From the NCBI GenBank assembly GCA_028554795.2, contig CM068828.1:15676814-15740813 (forward strand): DNA of 64,000 bases, written 5' to 3'. Positions 1 to 11,345 of this stretch are shown here, piece after piece (the first letter of the stretch is position 1; every line of letters starts with the position of its first letter). Under the pieces are notes generated by a model. That model had not been told where the DNA came from. It was given only the letters and a program-made list of their open reading frames with translations, and searched no databases. Position numbers and translations under genes: made by a program. The stretch is from Sinohyriopsis cumingii (taxonomy: Eukaryota; Mollusca; Bivalvia; Unionida; Unionidae).

Positions 1-761
1 GCATCTCTGCTGGGACCTGTTCAGGTTTCAGAAGTTCTTCTTAAGAGCTCCATAGGTTTAGACAGAGCGTGGTAATTTTTTTAACTACAAATACCATATA
101 AAGAAGTGTGCAAAGAAAAGGTATTATTATTTTCCGTGAATCATAATTCCTAGTTATTTCATGATATTTACATCAATAAATGCAAAGAAAATATTGTTTC
201 TTTTATAGCAAATTTTGGACAGGTCTAAAACTAAGTTTTCAAATATACATCTGTGTACTAAAACCTTTCTTATTATTTATTCATTCATTGCCATGTTTTA
301 AATCAGCAACTTCAGCTTAAATATCTGCTTGATCAGTTAAATAGTATTCAGGCAGTATTTTCATGATCCTGTGAGGTTATATCCAGTGTTTTTTGCAGAC
401 TTTGTTCAAATAATAATGTTTGTTACAATTCAATAGAAATAGGAGGAATAATAATAATAATAACAATAATAAGTGCAGGTTTGAATATAGAGCAAATGAG
501 TGTTTCTCAAAGCTCTTTCCAATAGTCATTTGTTATATTGTAAAGCTGTTGATTGTTTCTCAAGGCTTTGTACATATGCTGTTATTATTGTTACAGCCAT
601 TGAGTGATTTCACGAGGCTCTGTTTGAAATTAACCTATATGAATTTAATGAAAAGTTAGCCAATGTTTCAAAGTATATCACTAATATTTCAAAGTATATC
701 ACTAAACAATAATTTTAATATAACATCTGAACATTAAACTTGGACATTTATAAGTGTTAAT
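1..761. other. AT-rich intronic sequence, nothing recognised
   Basis: This stretch lies upstream of the first recognisable calpain-like exon and is presumably an intron of that gene. It has a short AATA run near 450-470. No exon with good splice signals, RNA gene or repeat array was seen. Confidence 0.4.
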
Positions 762-985
762 ATCAACTTCTATCATAAAAACTGGTTTTTCACTGCCATC
801 ATAAAGTTTTATTGCCTGTTGCAACTTTGACTGTGGGTGCAGCCAACATAGACATGGATGGGTCTGTACTAAAGAAAAATAGTGAATTTCTTGATATTTG
901 CCAGACAGGAGGGCATGCATAGGAAAGTACAGGGGATATTTACAATCCTCCACATAATGTACAACACTGAGTGTTATTCAGCAAA
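762..985. repeat. Interspersed repeat, copy 1 of 2
   Basis: This segment aligns by eye with 52810-53036 over its full length. Shared landmarks in the same order are the catcata block, a GCCAACA(T/A)AGACATG block, an agaaaaa(a)T block, CAGGGGATATT, and TTATTCAG(C/T)AAATGTT at the end. The two copies are clearly diverged. No coding capacity is evident, so it is an old non-coding element of unknown class, possibly a SINE or MITE. The second copy ends directly at an (AT)n tract. Confidence 0.6.
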
Positions 986-1349
986 TGTTATAGTCATACA
1001 TATATTACCCATAATTCCTTTTAAGCATGATCTCTTGTGAAGTGTTGGAGTATTGAACAAATGAAAATTAATGTGTTTATATTGCTAGGGTACAGACAAT
1101 AAAAAATCACTCAAATTGTGTAGACTGGTCTAAATTTCTTGTGCAATTCATGAAATATTTCAAATAATGGTGCATTATCAATCAGAAAGAAAATCATAAT
1201 TTCCCTCTAATGGCACATAATGTGCAGCAAATCAGGGTGTACCTTGTTTGATTAAAATCCTAGAAAGATCTTAGGAATAAAGTATGGTAACAAATCTACC
1301 ATATTTACTTGCTTACATGTCAATTCCAAAAAACATACTCTTATCTGCC

Positions 1350-1700
1350 ATCACATAATGTGCCAGTAGATTAGGGTGTACTTTCTTTGTTCTACTAATT
1401 ACTCCTTACAAACTGAATAGACCCATATCTAACAGCACATATAACAATGGTAGGTCTCTGTTCATTTTGCAGTGGGGCTATACTTACATTTACATGTCAA
1501 TTCCAACTACCATATGTACTTGCTTACATGCAGTTCCAAACAAGATAGACTCTTATCTGCTATCACATAATGTGCCAGTAGATTAGGGTCTACTTTCTTT
1601 GTTCTACTAATTAATCCTTACAAACTGAATAGACCCATATCTAACAGCACATATAACAATGGCAGGTCTCTGTTCATTTTGCAGTGGGGCTATACTTATA
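1350..1700. repeat. Tandem duplication, 209-bp offset
   Basis: A block of about 140 bp beginning near 1355 recurs nearly unchanged from about 1564. It includes GTGCCAGTAGATTAGGGT, CAAACTGAATAGACCCATAT and GCAGTGGGGCTATACTTA. A weaker related piece is at 1203-1245. The duplication lies within the presumed calpain-like intron and has no coding signal. Confidence 0.75.
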
Positions 1701-1954
1701 AATGAGTATGTATGGTAATTAATTGATCAGATGTTAGAGTTTATGGCAGAACCATGTCTGTGAGCAAAAATCAATCAATATTCACAGATCACTAAACAAA
1801 TTCATACGTTTTTGAAAAAACCTGTACAAGTTTATGTAAATTTCTTGTACATTTTTACCTTTGATTACCAAATTTATCACCATATAGTTCTCAGGTAAGG
1901 TCATACAAAATTTAAGAGTGTGTAGTTTACAAGTTATCAATTTGTGTAATTCAG

Positions 1955-2091
1955 CTGCTGACCCCTACTGTGTAATCAAGTGGGAGGGTAAGACTCTGAG
2001 GACACCACACAAAGTAAACACTCTAAATCCTGACTGGAATGAGAGGGTCACACTTTACCGATCCAGTCCCAACACAGACATTATAATAGAG
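1955..2091 (+). CDS. Calpain-5/6-like protein, C2-domain exon (penultimate)
   Basis: This internal exon encodes the first half of a C2 domain. Residues ADPYCVIKWEGKTLR followed by LNPDWNE match the C2 pattern of DPY, beta strand, basic patch and (L)NP.WNE. The acceptor is tttgtgtaattcag ending at 1954 and the donor is GAG|gtaaga at 2092. The exon is 137 bp: it begins with two bases of a split Ala codon and ends in phase 0, so it joins in frame to the exon at 9473. C2 domains bind phospholipid, often with Ca2+, and the Asp of DPY is a usual Ca2+ ligand. The calpain-5/6 assignment comes from the joined C2 domain being the extreme C-terminus of the protein; other C2 proteins remain possible. The protease core exons must lie to the left, outside the window. 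Confidence 0.72.
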
Positions 2092-2167
2092 GTAAGAATC
2101 TACATCCAGTCAGTAATTAAAATCAATATACAGGGATGCAATGATGCAGGCTGAGTGATTATGGCTG

Positions 2168-2885
2168 TCACACTGTATGACATCATAAATATGATGTTTG
2201 GATGGTGTGATATCTTTCACACTGTATGACATCATAAATATGAGGTTTGGATGGTGTGATAGCTTTCACACTGTATGACATCATAAATATGAGGTTTGGA
2301 TGGTGTGATAGCTTTCACACTGTATGACATCACAAATATGAGGTTTGGATGGTGTGATAGCTTTCACACTGTATGGCATCACAAATATGAGGTTTTGATG
2401 GTGTGATAGCTTTCACACTGTATGACATCACAAATATGAGGTTTGGATGGTGTGATAGCTTTCACACTGTATGACATCACAAATATGAAGTTTGGACGGT
2501 GTGATAGCTTTCACACTGTATGACATCACAAATATGAGGTTTGCATGGTGTGATAGCTTTCACACTGTATGACATCATAAATATGAGGTTTGGATGGTGT
2601 GATAGCTTTCACACTGTATGACATCATAAATATGAGGTTTGGATGGTGTGATAGCTTTCACACTGTATGACATCACAAATATGAAGTTTGGATGGTGTGA
2701 TAGCTTTCACACTGTATGACATCACAAATATGAGGTTTGGATGGTGTGATAGCTTTCACACTGTATGACATCATAAATATGAGGTTCGGATGGTGTGATA
2801 GCTTTCACACTGTATGACATCATAAATATGAGGTTTGGATGGTGTGATAGCTTTCCCGCTGTATGGCATCACAAATATGAGGTTT
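2168..2885. repeat. 49-bp minisatellite, array 1
   Basis: About 14-15 copies of a 49-bp unit. Unit starts were checked at 2196, 2245 and 2294. Each unit contains the inverted repeat GTGTGATAGCTTTCACAC, with 6-bp arms and a 6-bp loop, followed by TGTATGACATCA. Copies differ by a few substitutions only. The same unit forms a second array at 4.80-5.65 kb. Confidence 0.95.
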
Positions 2886-3109
2886 ATGCACAACAAAACA
2901 ATACTGAATTTTACAAGAAATGATTTAATACATGCATTGTAAGAAATATAGGATACATGAGTATATGCATTTGTCTCTCTCACTCACTCTCTCCCTAATA
3001 TCTCTCAAACGTGCCACTATTCATTATTACCAATATTCTACAACATCAGATTCATAAATAAAATAACATCAATACCTAATTTCATTATTTTAAAAATATT
3101 TGGCTCTCT

Positions 3110-4260
3110 CTGTTGGGGTTACTCATGGGCTAGAATCTGAATGTGAAAGACTGATTCCCAATCAGTGCTAGGGTGATCCCAGCATTACAGTGTATTCTGG
3201 GCTGATCCAGCTCAAGTACAATTGGTGTTAGGCTGATCCCAGCTCAATGTAAAAGACTGATTTCCAATCAGTGCTAGGCTGATCCCAGCATTACAAGGTA
3301 CTCTGGGTTGATCCTAGCATAAGTAGATTATGTGCTAGGCTGATCCCAGCATGCTAATGTATTCTAGGCTGATCCCATCTTAACTAAATCTATGCTAGGC
3401 TGATCCCCGCATAAGAGTGTATTCTGGGTTGATCCCAGATTCGTGGGATAGAGCTAGGCTGATCCCAGCATGAAGAAAATATTCTTATATTTTTCCTATT
3501 TAAAACTGTGAAAGTAATGTATTTAATGGTCATGACCATTTCGTTATAAGTATAGCTTATTAGTATGCGATTGGGGAAAAGTGTGGCTGACAGAATATAA
3601 AAGACTGATTCCCAATCAGTGCTAGGCTGATCCCAGCATTACAGTGTATTCTGGGCTGAGGGCTGATACCAGCTCAAATAGAATTGGTGCTAGGCTGATC
3701 CGAGCTCAATGTAAAAGACTGATTCCAAATAGGTGCTAGGCTGATCCCAGCATTACAGTGTATTCTGGGCTGAGGGCTAATGCCAGTTCAAATAGAATTG
3801 GTGCTAGGCTGATCCCAGCATTTGAGTATATTCAGGGCTGATCCCATCTTCAAGTAAATCTATGCTAGGCTGATCCCAGCATTACTGTGTATTACAGGCC
3901 AATCCCAGCTCAAGGATAATTGGTGCTAGGCTGATCCCAGCATTAAAGTGTAATCTGGGCTGATTCCAGCTTCTGTGGACTGTACTAGACTGATTCCAGC
4001 TCAAGTAAAATCTGTGCTAGGCTTATCTCAGCATTCAAGTGTATTCTGGGCTGATCCTAACTTAAGTAGACTATGTGCTAGGCTGATCCCAGCATGCAAA
4101 TGTATTCTGGGTTGATCCCAGATTTGTAGAATAGAGCTAGGCTGATCCCAGCATGAAGAAAATATTCTTATATTGTTCCTATTTAAAACTGTAAAAGAAG
4201 TGTATTTAACGGGCATGACCTTTACGTTATTAGTATAGCTTATGAGTATCTGATTGGGTG
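3110..4260. repeat. GGCTGATCCCAGC-type dispersed tandem repeat, duplicated block
   Basis: About 30-bp half-units alternate between a GCTAGGCTGATCCCAGCAT type and a CTGGGCTGATCCCAGCTCAA type. Each carries the small inverted repeat GCTG-ATCC-CAGC. The whole block is itself duplicated: the non-repetitive tail at 3461-3580 (GAAGAAAATATTCTTATAT, then AGTATAGCTTAT) recurs at 4150-4260. The two 49-bp arrays flank this block on either side. Confidence 0.9.
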
Positions 4261-4798
4261 AAAAAATATCCTATCCCATGGTAGCCCCATGCACATGAAC
4301 AACATAAGGGCACAACCTACGATGTAGTCATTAATGGGTGGTGACTGGGGTGGTGGTGGGCCAGCACAGATCCATAAAAAAAGTTTGATGTGGAGACTCA
4401 AAATCCATTTTCTGTACCTTTGAAAAGCCAGAGAAGTGAAACTCTACATTCATTGTCACATGTACATTTGAAAAATCAGAGAATTGACTGATCACATGGT
4501 ACTCTATATGATCATGCTATGTTACGTAAGATTATTTAATTTGGCTGGCTCTTTGAATTCTGCTGCCAATGCCAACCAATAGGAATAGCTCTGCTCATGC
4601 CCCCCCCTCCAACAAACCCCATGAAGACAGCAAGTAAGAGGTTAATAACAGTCTCTTGCATAATTCCCTGTCTGCTTCTCAATTTTAAGGTACATGTACA
4701 ACACCCCTATCCAAGTGTTGGCCACTGACTAAGCCTTATCATGTGGCATTACATCATCTTACCACACAACCAATTCCTCCCTCAATGGTCATTAATAG

Positions 4799-5647
4799 AC
4801 ATCACAAATAGAAGGTTTGGATGGTGTGATAGTTTCACGCTGAATGACATCACAAATACAAGGTTTGGATGGTGTGATAGCTTTCACACTGTATGACATC
4901 ACAAATATGAGGTTTGGATGGTGTGATAGCTTTCACACTGTATGACATCACAAATACAAGGTTCGGATGGTGTGATAGCTTTCACACTGTATGACATCAC
5001 AAATACGAGGTTTGGATGGTGTGATAGCTTTCACACTGTATGACATCACAAATATGAGGCTTGGATGGTGTGATAGCTTTCACACTGTATGACATCACAA
5101 ATACAAGGTTCGGATGGTGTGATAGCTTTCACACTGTATGACATCACAAATACGAGGTTTGGATGGTGTGATAGCTTTCACACTGTATGACATCACAAAT
5201 ATGAGGTTTGGATGGTGTGATAGCTTTCACACTGTATGACATCACAAATACGAGGTTTGGATGATGTGATAGCTTTCACGCTGAATGGTTTGGATGGTGT
5301 GATAGCTTTCACACTGTATGACATCACAAATACAAGGTTTGGATGGTGTGATAGTTTCACACTGAATGACATCACAAATACAAGGTTTGGATGGTGTGAT
5401 AGCTTTCACGCTGAATGACATCACAAATGTGAGGTTTGGATGGTGTGATAGCTTTCACACTGTATGACATCACAAATATGAGGTTCGGATGGTGTGATAG
5501 CTTTCACACTGTATGATATCACAAATACGAGGTTTGGATGGTGTGATAGCTTTCACACTGTATGACATCATAAATATGAGGTTCGGATGGTGTGATAGCT
5601 TTCACACTGTATGACATCACAAATACAAGGTTTGGATGGTGTGATAA
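4799..5647. repeat. 49-bp minisatellite, array 2
   Basis: About 17 copies of the same 49-bp unit as at 2.17-2.89 kb. Here the copies are more variable: CACGCTGAATG replaces CACACTGTATG in several. One copy near 5281-5290 is truncated, running directly from CTGAATGG into TTTGGATGG. ORFs across it on both strands are by-products of the repeat. Confidence 0.95.
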
Positions 5648-6017
5648 TGTTAGTGGTCATGGCTTAGATTTTGAGTTCTGGTATATGCAGATTTGTATGT
5701 GTGCAGTAGAAATTTTTACCCTATTGTAGAAGGCCTCAAGGATTTGACATGCAGGTCCAGGCCATTGTGTGACACTTGCCCAAAACTCATGCAATTCCAC
5801 AGGACCAGTTTGAACTGATTACACTACTGGTCCTGACCACAACCAACTGGTCCCACATTTCATTAGGCAAGAAGACAAAACGTAGTTACCGACTCACTTG
5901 TAAATGCAGATAGACATTAATATCCGCCCTTATAATGAAACCTGCAAATATAAAGAAGTACACATAATAATATTTTTATATTTTATGTCAGATTATTAAA
6001 TTTGATTAAATTCAGCA

Positions 6018-6658
6018 TAATGCAGACATTACTTACTGTGGAGGACAATGATGACTACTGTCCACTGCTTACTGTGAAGGACAATGATAACTACTGTCCA
6101 CTGCTTAATGTGAAGGACAGTGATGATTACTATCCACTGCTTACTGTGAAGGGCAATGCTGATTACTGTCCACTGCTTACTGTGAAGGACAATGATGACT
6201 ACTGTCCACTGGTTACTGTGAAGGACAGTGATGACTACTGTACACTGCTTAATGTGAAGGACAATGATGATTACTATCCACTGTTTACTGTGAAGGGCAA
6301 TGCTGATTACTGTCCACTGCTTACTGTGAAGGACAATAATGACTACTGTCCACTGCTTACTGTGAAGGAAAATGACTACTGTTCACTGCTTACTGTGAAG
6401 GACAACGATGATTGCTGTCCTCTGCTTACTGTGAAGGGCAATGCTGGTTACTGTCTTAATGCAGACACTGCTTACTGTGAAGGACAGTGATGACTACTGT
6501 CCACAGCTTACTGTGGAGGTCAATGATGATTACTGTCCACTGCTTACTGTGCAGGGCAATGATGATTACTGTCCTAATGCAGTCATTGCTTACTGTGAAG
6601 GACAATGCTGACTACTGTCCACTGCTCACTGTGCAGGACAATGATGATTACTGTCCAC
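6018..6658 (+). repeat. 36-bp minisatellite with open 12-codon frame
   Basis: About 17 copies of a 36-bp unit (CTTACTGTGAAGGACAATGA...). Because 36 is a multiple of three, one frame stays open at 6002-6490 and spells a 12-residue repeat such as LLTVKDNDDYCP. The frame then shifts at about 6487 and a second ORF continues. A higher-order alternation of GACAATGATGA and GGCAATGCTGA units is visible. It sits inside an intron with no splice or promoter support, so it is treated as non-coding. Confidence 0.9.
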
Positions 6659-6949
6659 CTGATCCAGGTCATCTAGAAGCCAGGCATCCAAATCTGTTAC
6701 TGCCATTGATGACCAGTCTGAATCATGGTCACAGAATAATCAGGATTTTCATCCATTGATTTGTGATAAATTACAACAAAAAGATGAGACTTTGGTACAG
6801 CTGCCCATGAAAATTAGCTTGGTTTGCATAAAGATCTGTTCCAACGGTCAATTTCTAGAACTGGATAAAATGCATCCACTTCAGCACAATGCAGATGGAC
6901 AATTAACAACATTGTCATGGTCTTAGCATGCATTCCTGTTTTTGTATTG

Positions 6950-7228
6950 CAACTGAATTCAATAACCAAATATTTTTAAAACACTGTTTTTATATTGCAA
7001 GTGAATTCCATAACCAAATATTTTTAAAACACTGTTTCTGTATTGCAAGTGAATTCCATAACCAAATATTTTTAGAACACTGTTTTTATATTGCAAGTGA
7101 ATTCCATAACCAAATATTTTTAAAACACTGTTTTTATATTCCAAGTGAATTCCATAACCCAAATATTTTTAAAAGACTCTTTTTAAATTGCAGGTGAATT
7201 CCATAGCCAAATATTTTTAAAACATTGT
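6950..7228. repeat. 48-bp tandem repeat
   Basis: About six copies of a 48-bp unit containing AACCAAATATTTTTAAAACA and GTGAATTCCAT; GAATTCCA recurs at 7003 and 7051. The period is a multiple of three, which explains the ORFs on both strands. It is intronic. Confidence 0.92.
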
Positions 7229-8472
7229 TTTTGTTCCATAGTGTCATATTCCATTTGAAAAGTACTTTTTTCTTTGGCTTTCTGGGTTTTTAGCCTCTGG
7301 TGTCTCTGAGGCACCAGAATATTTCCTCTTCTTGAAATTGGGACTGTAACAAGCTGTGCAGCCAAAGTTTTTAACCGGTATTATAAGCATCATGTGAATG
7401 TAGACTACACCCGAGTTATTTATCTTTTTGTTGCATTCAGATTTGCAAGACTTAGTGATCATAAGAAGCAATTCATTGTTTATTGTTCAAATGTATTATT
7501 TCTTTTAATATCGTGAAATATCCAATTTGTAGGTTAAATTTGCTTGATATTCCTAAAAATCCAAGTGGTCAGATGAACTGGATACACCTATTTTGCCCAA
7601 GTCCACAATGACATTAGTGGTATCAAACCAGCAGGAAGGTGGAAATTTTACACACTTACCTTGGCCTTATTGATTTAGATATTGATGTTCAAAGCTATAA
7701 CATAAATAAACTGAAATATAATAAGCATACATGCCAGACATTACGCTTTTGGCATAATCATTATGCTTTTGGCATAATCATTACGCTTTTATTCACTAAA
7801 TTATGCCTTATGCGTAAATGTATTTAGATTATGCGTTTTCAGTATATACCCCTCGCAGAAAAATTAATAATTTGTTTTCTCATTATTATTAACATCCCAA
7901 TAATCTTTCAGACCGTAGTTTAGAAAAGACAGTTTCTATGTAACAACGACGTAACAGTACGCTTGTCCGTAGACTTGCATGTACTTTCCTAACTGTACAG
8001 TATTATGTTAAATTTATAGCAGCTGCCCTATTTCCAAGAAACATACTGGTTTCTACTTTCAAACTTTTGATCTCGGTTTCTATTTATAGCAGCTGTATGG
8101 CTTAGTTAGGAGAGAACAGACTGGTTTTCTAATTTTTAATCTTCACTTTCAGATTCTTTGTTCTAATTTATCTCTGGTGAAGATCCAGTCTGTAGGTATT
8201 TGGCATTAAAATTCGTCAAATTTATTCTAGTCAATGCGTGTGTTAGAGAAAAAATGTTTTTCAGATAATTTCACAGATGGATTAGAAAAAGCTGAAAAAC
8301 TGATGCAAAGATGAATACATGAATTACACAATACAGCATTCCATTCTAGGGCAGCTTCACGCCCATTGCAGGCTGTGTGGAAAGGATTTTAATATTTGTC
8401 ATGGTGGTAAAACAAGGAAACGTTGAATTAGCTCATTTTACTAACTCCAATACTAAGATGACTTCTTTTTTA

Positions 8473-9060
8473 CAGCAGAACTAAATGTGGACACAAATTT
8501 TATAAATGCAGAGGTATTATTTACCGAGTTCTTAATAGAACACGGACTACCCCTAGCAGTAGAAGACTATGTTGGTCCTTTGTTCAAACAAATATTTCCT
8601 GATTCCAAAATTGCAGAAAATATACATGTGCAAGAACAGAATCATCTTATATTGTTAGTTGTTTAGCTGAAGATAATTCGCTTAAAATTGCAGAAGCCAT
8701 GAAAATTGGACTGTTTAGTATTGCAACAGACAGGAGCAGTGATTATGATGACAAAAAGTTGTACCCAGTCTGTGTAAGAGACTTTGACAACAAAAAGGGC
8801 AAAGTCAGAGTGCTCTTCTTTCATTACTAGAATTAACAGTAGATTCCACTGAAGAAAACAATTTTGATCTGCTTGATAATGCTTTGAATGAACATAAGTT
8901 GGCAGAACTCTATGGGATTTTCAGCTGATAATGCATCAGTCATGACTGGAATTCATAAAGGAGTTGCATTCTATACTAAAATGCCAAAAACAGGAAATTG
9001 TGACTCTTTCATTGAGTAGACTTTTGAATTGAACAAAGCTTTATTCATTCTGGAGGAAGA
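8473..9060 (+). pseudogene. hAT-superfamily transposase remnant
   Basis: Three fragments in different frames follow the order of a hAT/ZBED-type transposase. The first, at about 8511-8620, reads FLIEHGLPLAVEDYVGPLF. The second, at about 8690-8830, includes KIGLFSIATDRSSDYDDKK, matching the SxATDxS block around the first catalytic Asp. The third, at about 8915-9020, includes SADNASVMTG, matching the DN...N.G block. Stops and at least two frameshifts separate them, and no C-terminal dimerisation region was seen. The source would have been a cut-and-paste DNA transposon; terminal repeats were not identified. It lies in the calpain-like intron. Confidence 0.75.
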
Positions 9061-9472
9061 GAGTAAAATATAAGATTTGAAACGAATCTGATCTCATTAG
9101 AACCCTGTTACTACTAACATTCATGCATAGCAAACCTCATTATGAATCAAAAAAATATGTCCATACCGCACATTTAGTGTATTGAAGCAAAAAGCTTACT
9201 AAATCCAGTTTTTTGTAAAGACCCATAAACATTTGTAATGTAAAGAGTTATTTTGCTTGTAATTTAATTTTACTAAATTGGCAATCAGTTAGTCACTTGC
9301 AAAAGTACAACATCAGCAAAGATGTGCTAAAAGTCTTAAAAGTAATAAATTAGTGTCCAATGGACAGTACCTCAGATATAAAACATTGCAAAAATGCCAC
9401 ACTATTAGAGGACTGAATCAGGACTAACATGTTTTTCATTTTTGTATTTTAGTTTATTTTTTCTCTGTTTAG

Positions 9473-9673
9473 GTGTGGAACCAGAATATCATCAAGGACC
9501 AATTTATGGGTTTTGCCACCATTCCCATGGAAAGGAAACAAGAATATACATCACGGATCACGCTGAGAAAGTACAACCTGTTTGAAAACAGGGGTAAAAA
9601 GGAGGGAGTTGTACAGAAACCAGGAGGACTCTGGTTAAAGGTTATCCATACAGATGACATGTCTAGCGTATAA
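9473..9673 (+). CDS. Calpain-5/6-like protein, terminal C2 exon
   Basis: This last coding exon begins after the acceptor ttctctgtttag and ends at TAA. It continues the C2 domain in frame from the exon at 1955-2091: VWNQNIIKDQFMGFATIP is the typical C2 strand 'VWN...KD.FLG', followed by a basic linker, PGGLWLKVIHTDDMSSV and stop. A C2 domain that ends the protein only a few residues after its last strand fits calpain-5/6 (Ca2+-dependent cysteine proteases lacking the penta-EF domain). The 3' UTR runs into a degenerate 145-bp repeat. The first AATAAA is at about 10006, with others near 10538 and 10650; none can be chosen as the true poly(A) signal by eye. Confidence 0.74.
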   Translation: MWNQNIIKDQFMGFATIPMERKQEYTSRITLRKYNLFENRGKKEGVVQKPGGLWLKVIHTDDMSSV

Positions 9674-9849
9674 ATATGATAGGAGAAAATGAAGGGAAGA
9701 AAAATGACCTTTTAGCTCCAGTGATCAGAAGAAATTATTGGATGATCTGTTGTCCATTCTCCATCCATTAGCACAAGTTTTTTATCACTGCTCCACTTAA
9801 ACTACTTGTAAGATTGACATAAGACTTTAAACACATATTTATTTCATGG

Positions 9850-10615
9850 TCTAGTTGGTCCTATATGAAAACGATGTCAATTGGACATCCATTATTGCCA
9901 TTATGACAGACATAATGAAATCTTGTCACTACTCCTCCTGATTGTAAAGACATTTTGATATGGGGTTATCACCAGAAAACTTCTTATGATGTCTAATTGG
10001 TCCTGAATAAAAATGGAATTGGTTTAACGTCAAATATGGCTGCCATAGAGGCCAGCTTTTCCTGCTCAACGGATGGTCATAATGACATGGAAGTTGATCC
10101 TAAATGAAAATGGTGCCGATCTAATGTCTCATTTGGCCACCTCAGTGGCCATCTTGAAAAATCTTGTTATCACCACTCCTCCAGAATACATGGTCATATC
10201 AGTATTGGCTTTTCACTAAAAGATGTCTTATAATGTCATGATGGTTCAAAACAAAAATGGCACTGATCTGAAGTTCAATATAGCCATCACAGCAGCCATA
10301 TTAAAAATCTTGTTATCGCTACTCTATAATAGACAGTCATATTGACATGGGGTTTTCACCAGAATAATTGTTATGATGTCTGGTTGGTCCTAAATGAAAA
10401 TGATACACACTGACCCTCATTATGGCTACGACAGTGACCATCTTGAAAAGGTTGTTATCTTTACTCCTTCCAGAAGGATGGATATGTCAACACGGGGTTT
10501 TCACCAAAAGTCTTCTCATGAGACCTAGTTGGTCCTGAATAAAAGTGGTACCAATCAGATATCTGACATATCCACCACAGCAATTTATTTGAAAATCTTG
10601 TTATCACAGAAGCAT
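9850..10615. repeat. Degenerate 145-bp tandem repeat
   Basis: Six units start at TTGGTCCTAAATGAAAA-like boxes near 9855, 9997, 10094, 10242, 10384 and 10529, so spacing is about 142-148 bp with one shortened unit. Shared blocks in each unit are CTTGTTATCACCACTCCTCC and GGGGTTTTCACCAGAA. The units are old and strongly diverged. The array overlaps the likely 3' UTR of the calpain-like gene. Confidence 0.8.
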
Positions 10616-10679
10616 ATCAGAGATGGTTTCAACACTCAGCCATTAGAAAGGAATAAATGTCTCATAATGAATTGCTGAA

Positions 10680-10900
10680 ATTTTTTTTAGCCATTTGAGC
10701 ATCTTTCCACTTAATGATTTTTGTTATGTATGTGGATTTTGAAGGCACTTTTAACCTGATATTGGCTATCATGCCAGAGAAATGGGAGTTAAGTGCCTTT
10801 GTCAAGGGTACATTTACGTAGCCATTCCATGCTGGGTATTGAACCCAGGACCCTGAACTAAGAGTCTGATGCTCTACCAGCTGAACTACTGCAACTCCAA
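10680..10900 (-). mobile_element. tRNA-Lys-like SINE
   Basis: On the minus strand the head at 10899-10830 has an A box in AGTTCAGCTGGTAGAG, an anticodon-loop region ACTCTTA (CTT, Lys) and a B box in GGGTTCAATACCC. The acceptor halves do not pair, so it is not a functional tRNA. The body continues through CCTTGACAAAGGCACTTAAC, a block resembling tails of several metazoan tRNA SINEs, and ends near an A-rich run (AAATGGCTAAAAAAAA). Target-site duplications were not found. Confidence 0.75.
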
Positions 10901-11287
10901 ATCTAAATATGCCCAAGTTAGACGTGACATTTTGTAGATGCTGCAGCAGTATTTCTCTTAGGGTTATAAGATTGATAGTAAATGTTCCCTTGGTGTCAGA
11001 ACTGGGGGTCAGATTGAGTGAACAAACATACATTGGTGTTCAGAACTGGGGTCAGATAAAACAGTTTGGGGTCTCTGATGCACAAATGAGAGTAAAGGGA
11101 AACACTGGAAACCTATATAGTTGTTATATTTGCTTTTTATGCCATGATATGTAACACATAAGGATACATAGCAGTTCCTGTTTCAGTCTGTATGTCTTTC
11201 CCTAAACATTTTTGTTTCTGGAGCATAACTGAAACCATCTGAGGTATAATTTACCTGGTATCTAGCTAATATGTAATACAAATGGAC

Positions 11288-11345
11288 TACTGTATATACT
11301 CGCGTATAAGCCCATTCGTGTATAAGCCAACCCCCCATACTGAAC
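11288..11345. mobile_element. Solitary pogo/Tigger-like terminal repeat
   Basis: The sequence TACTGTATATACTCGCGTATAAG followed by a second GTGTATAAGCC has the form of terminal repeats of Tigger/pogo-type elements, beginning after a TA. No matching inverted end was found elsewhere in the window, so only one end appears to survive. Confidence 0.45.

Larger units (their letters stand above)
2092..9472 (+). other. Long intron of the calpain-like gene
   Basis: The intron starts gtaagaatc and ends ttttttctctgtttag, a good donor and a strong polypyrimidine acceptor. Its 7.4 kb is dominated by tandem repeats (2.17-2.89, 3.11-4.26, 4.80-5.65, 6.02-6.66 and 6.95-7.23 kb) and by a dead hAT transposase at 8.47-9.06 kb. 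The gaps 4260-4800, 5650-6010 and 7240-8470 hold no recognised feature, except a short AT-rich repeat of about 22 bp (gcTTTTGGCATAATCATTA) at 7743-7800. Confidence 0.7.

Noticed and set aside
702..953. 83-codon minus-strand ORF as a gene
   Set aside because: It lies within an interspersed repeat whose second copy at 52.8 kb does not preserve the frame.
2168..5647. CRISPR-like array
   Set aside because: The 49-bp units are directly adjacent with no variable spacers, and the genome is eukaryotic.
6002..6490. 162-codon ORF with 12-residue repeats as a gene
   Set aside because: It is a 36-bp minisatellite inside an intron. The frame is open only because the period is a multiple of three.
10830..10899. 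Functional tRNA-Lys(CTT) gene
   Set aside because: A and B boxes are present but the acceptor halves do not pair, and the sequence continues into a SINE body.
10662..11033. 123-codon minus-strand ORF
   Set aside because: It is a conceptual translation of a tRNA-Lys-like SINE.
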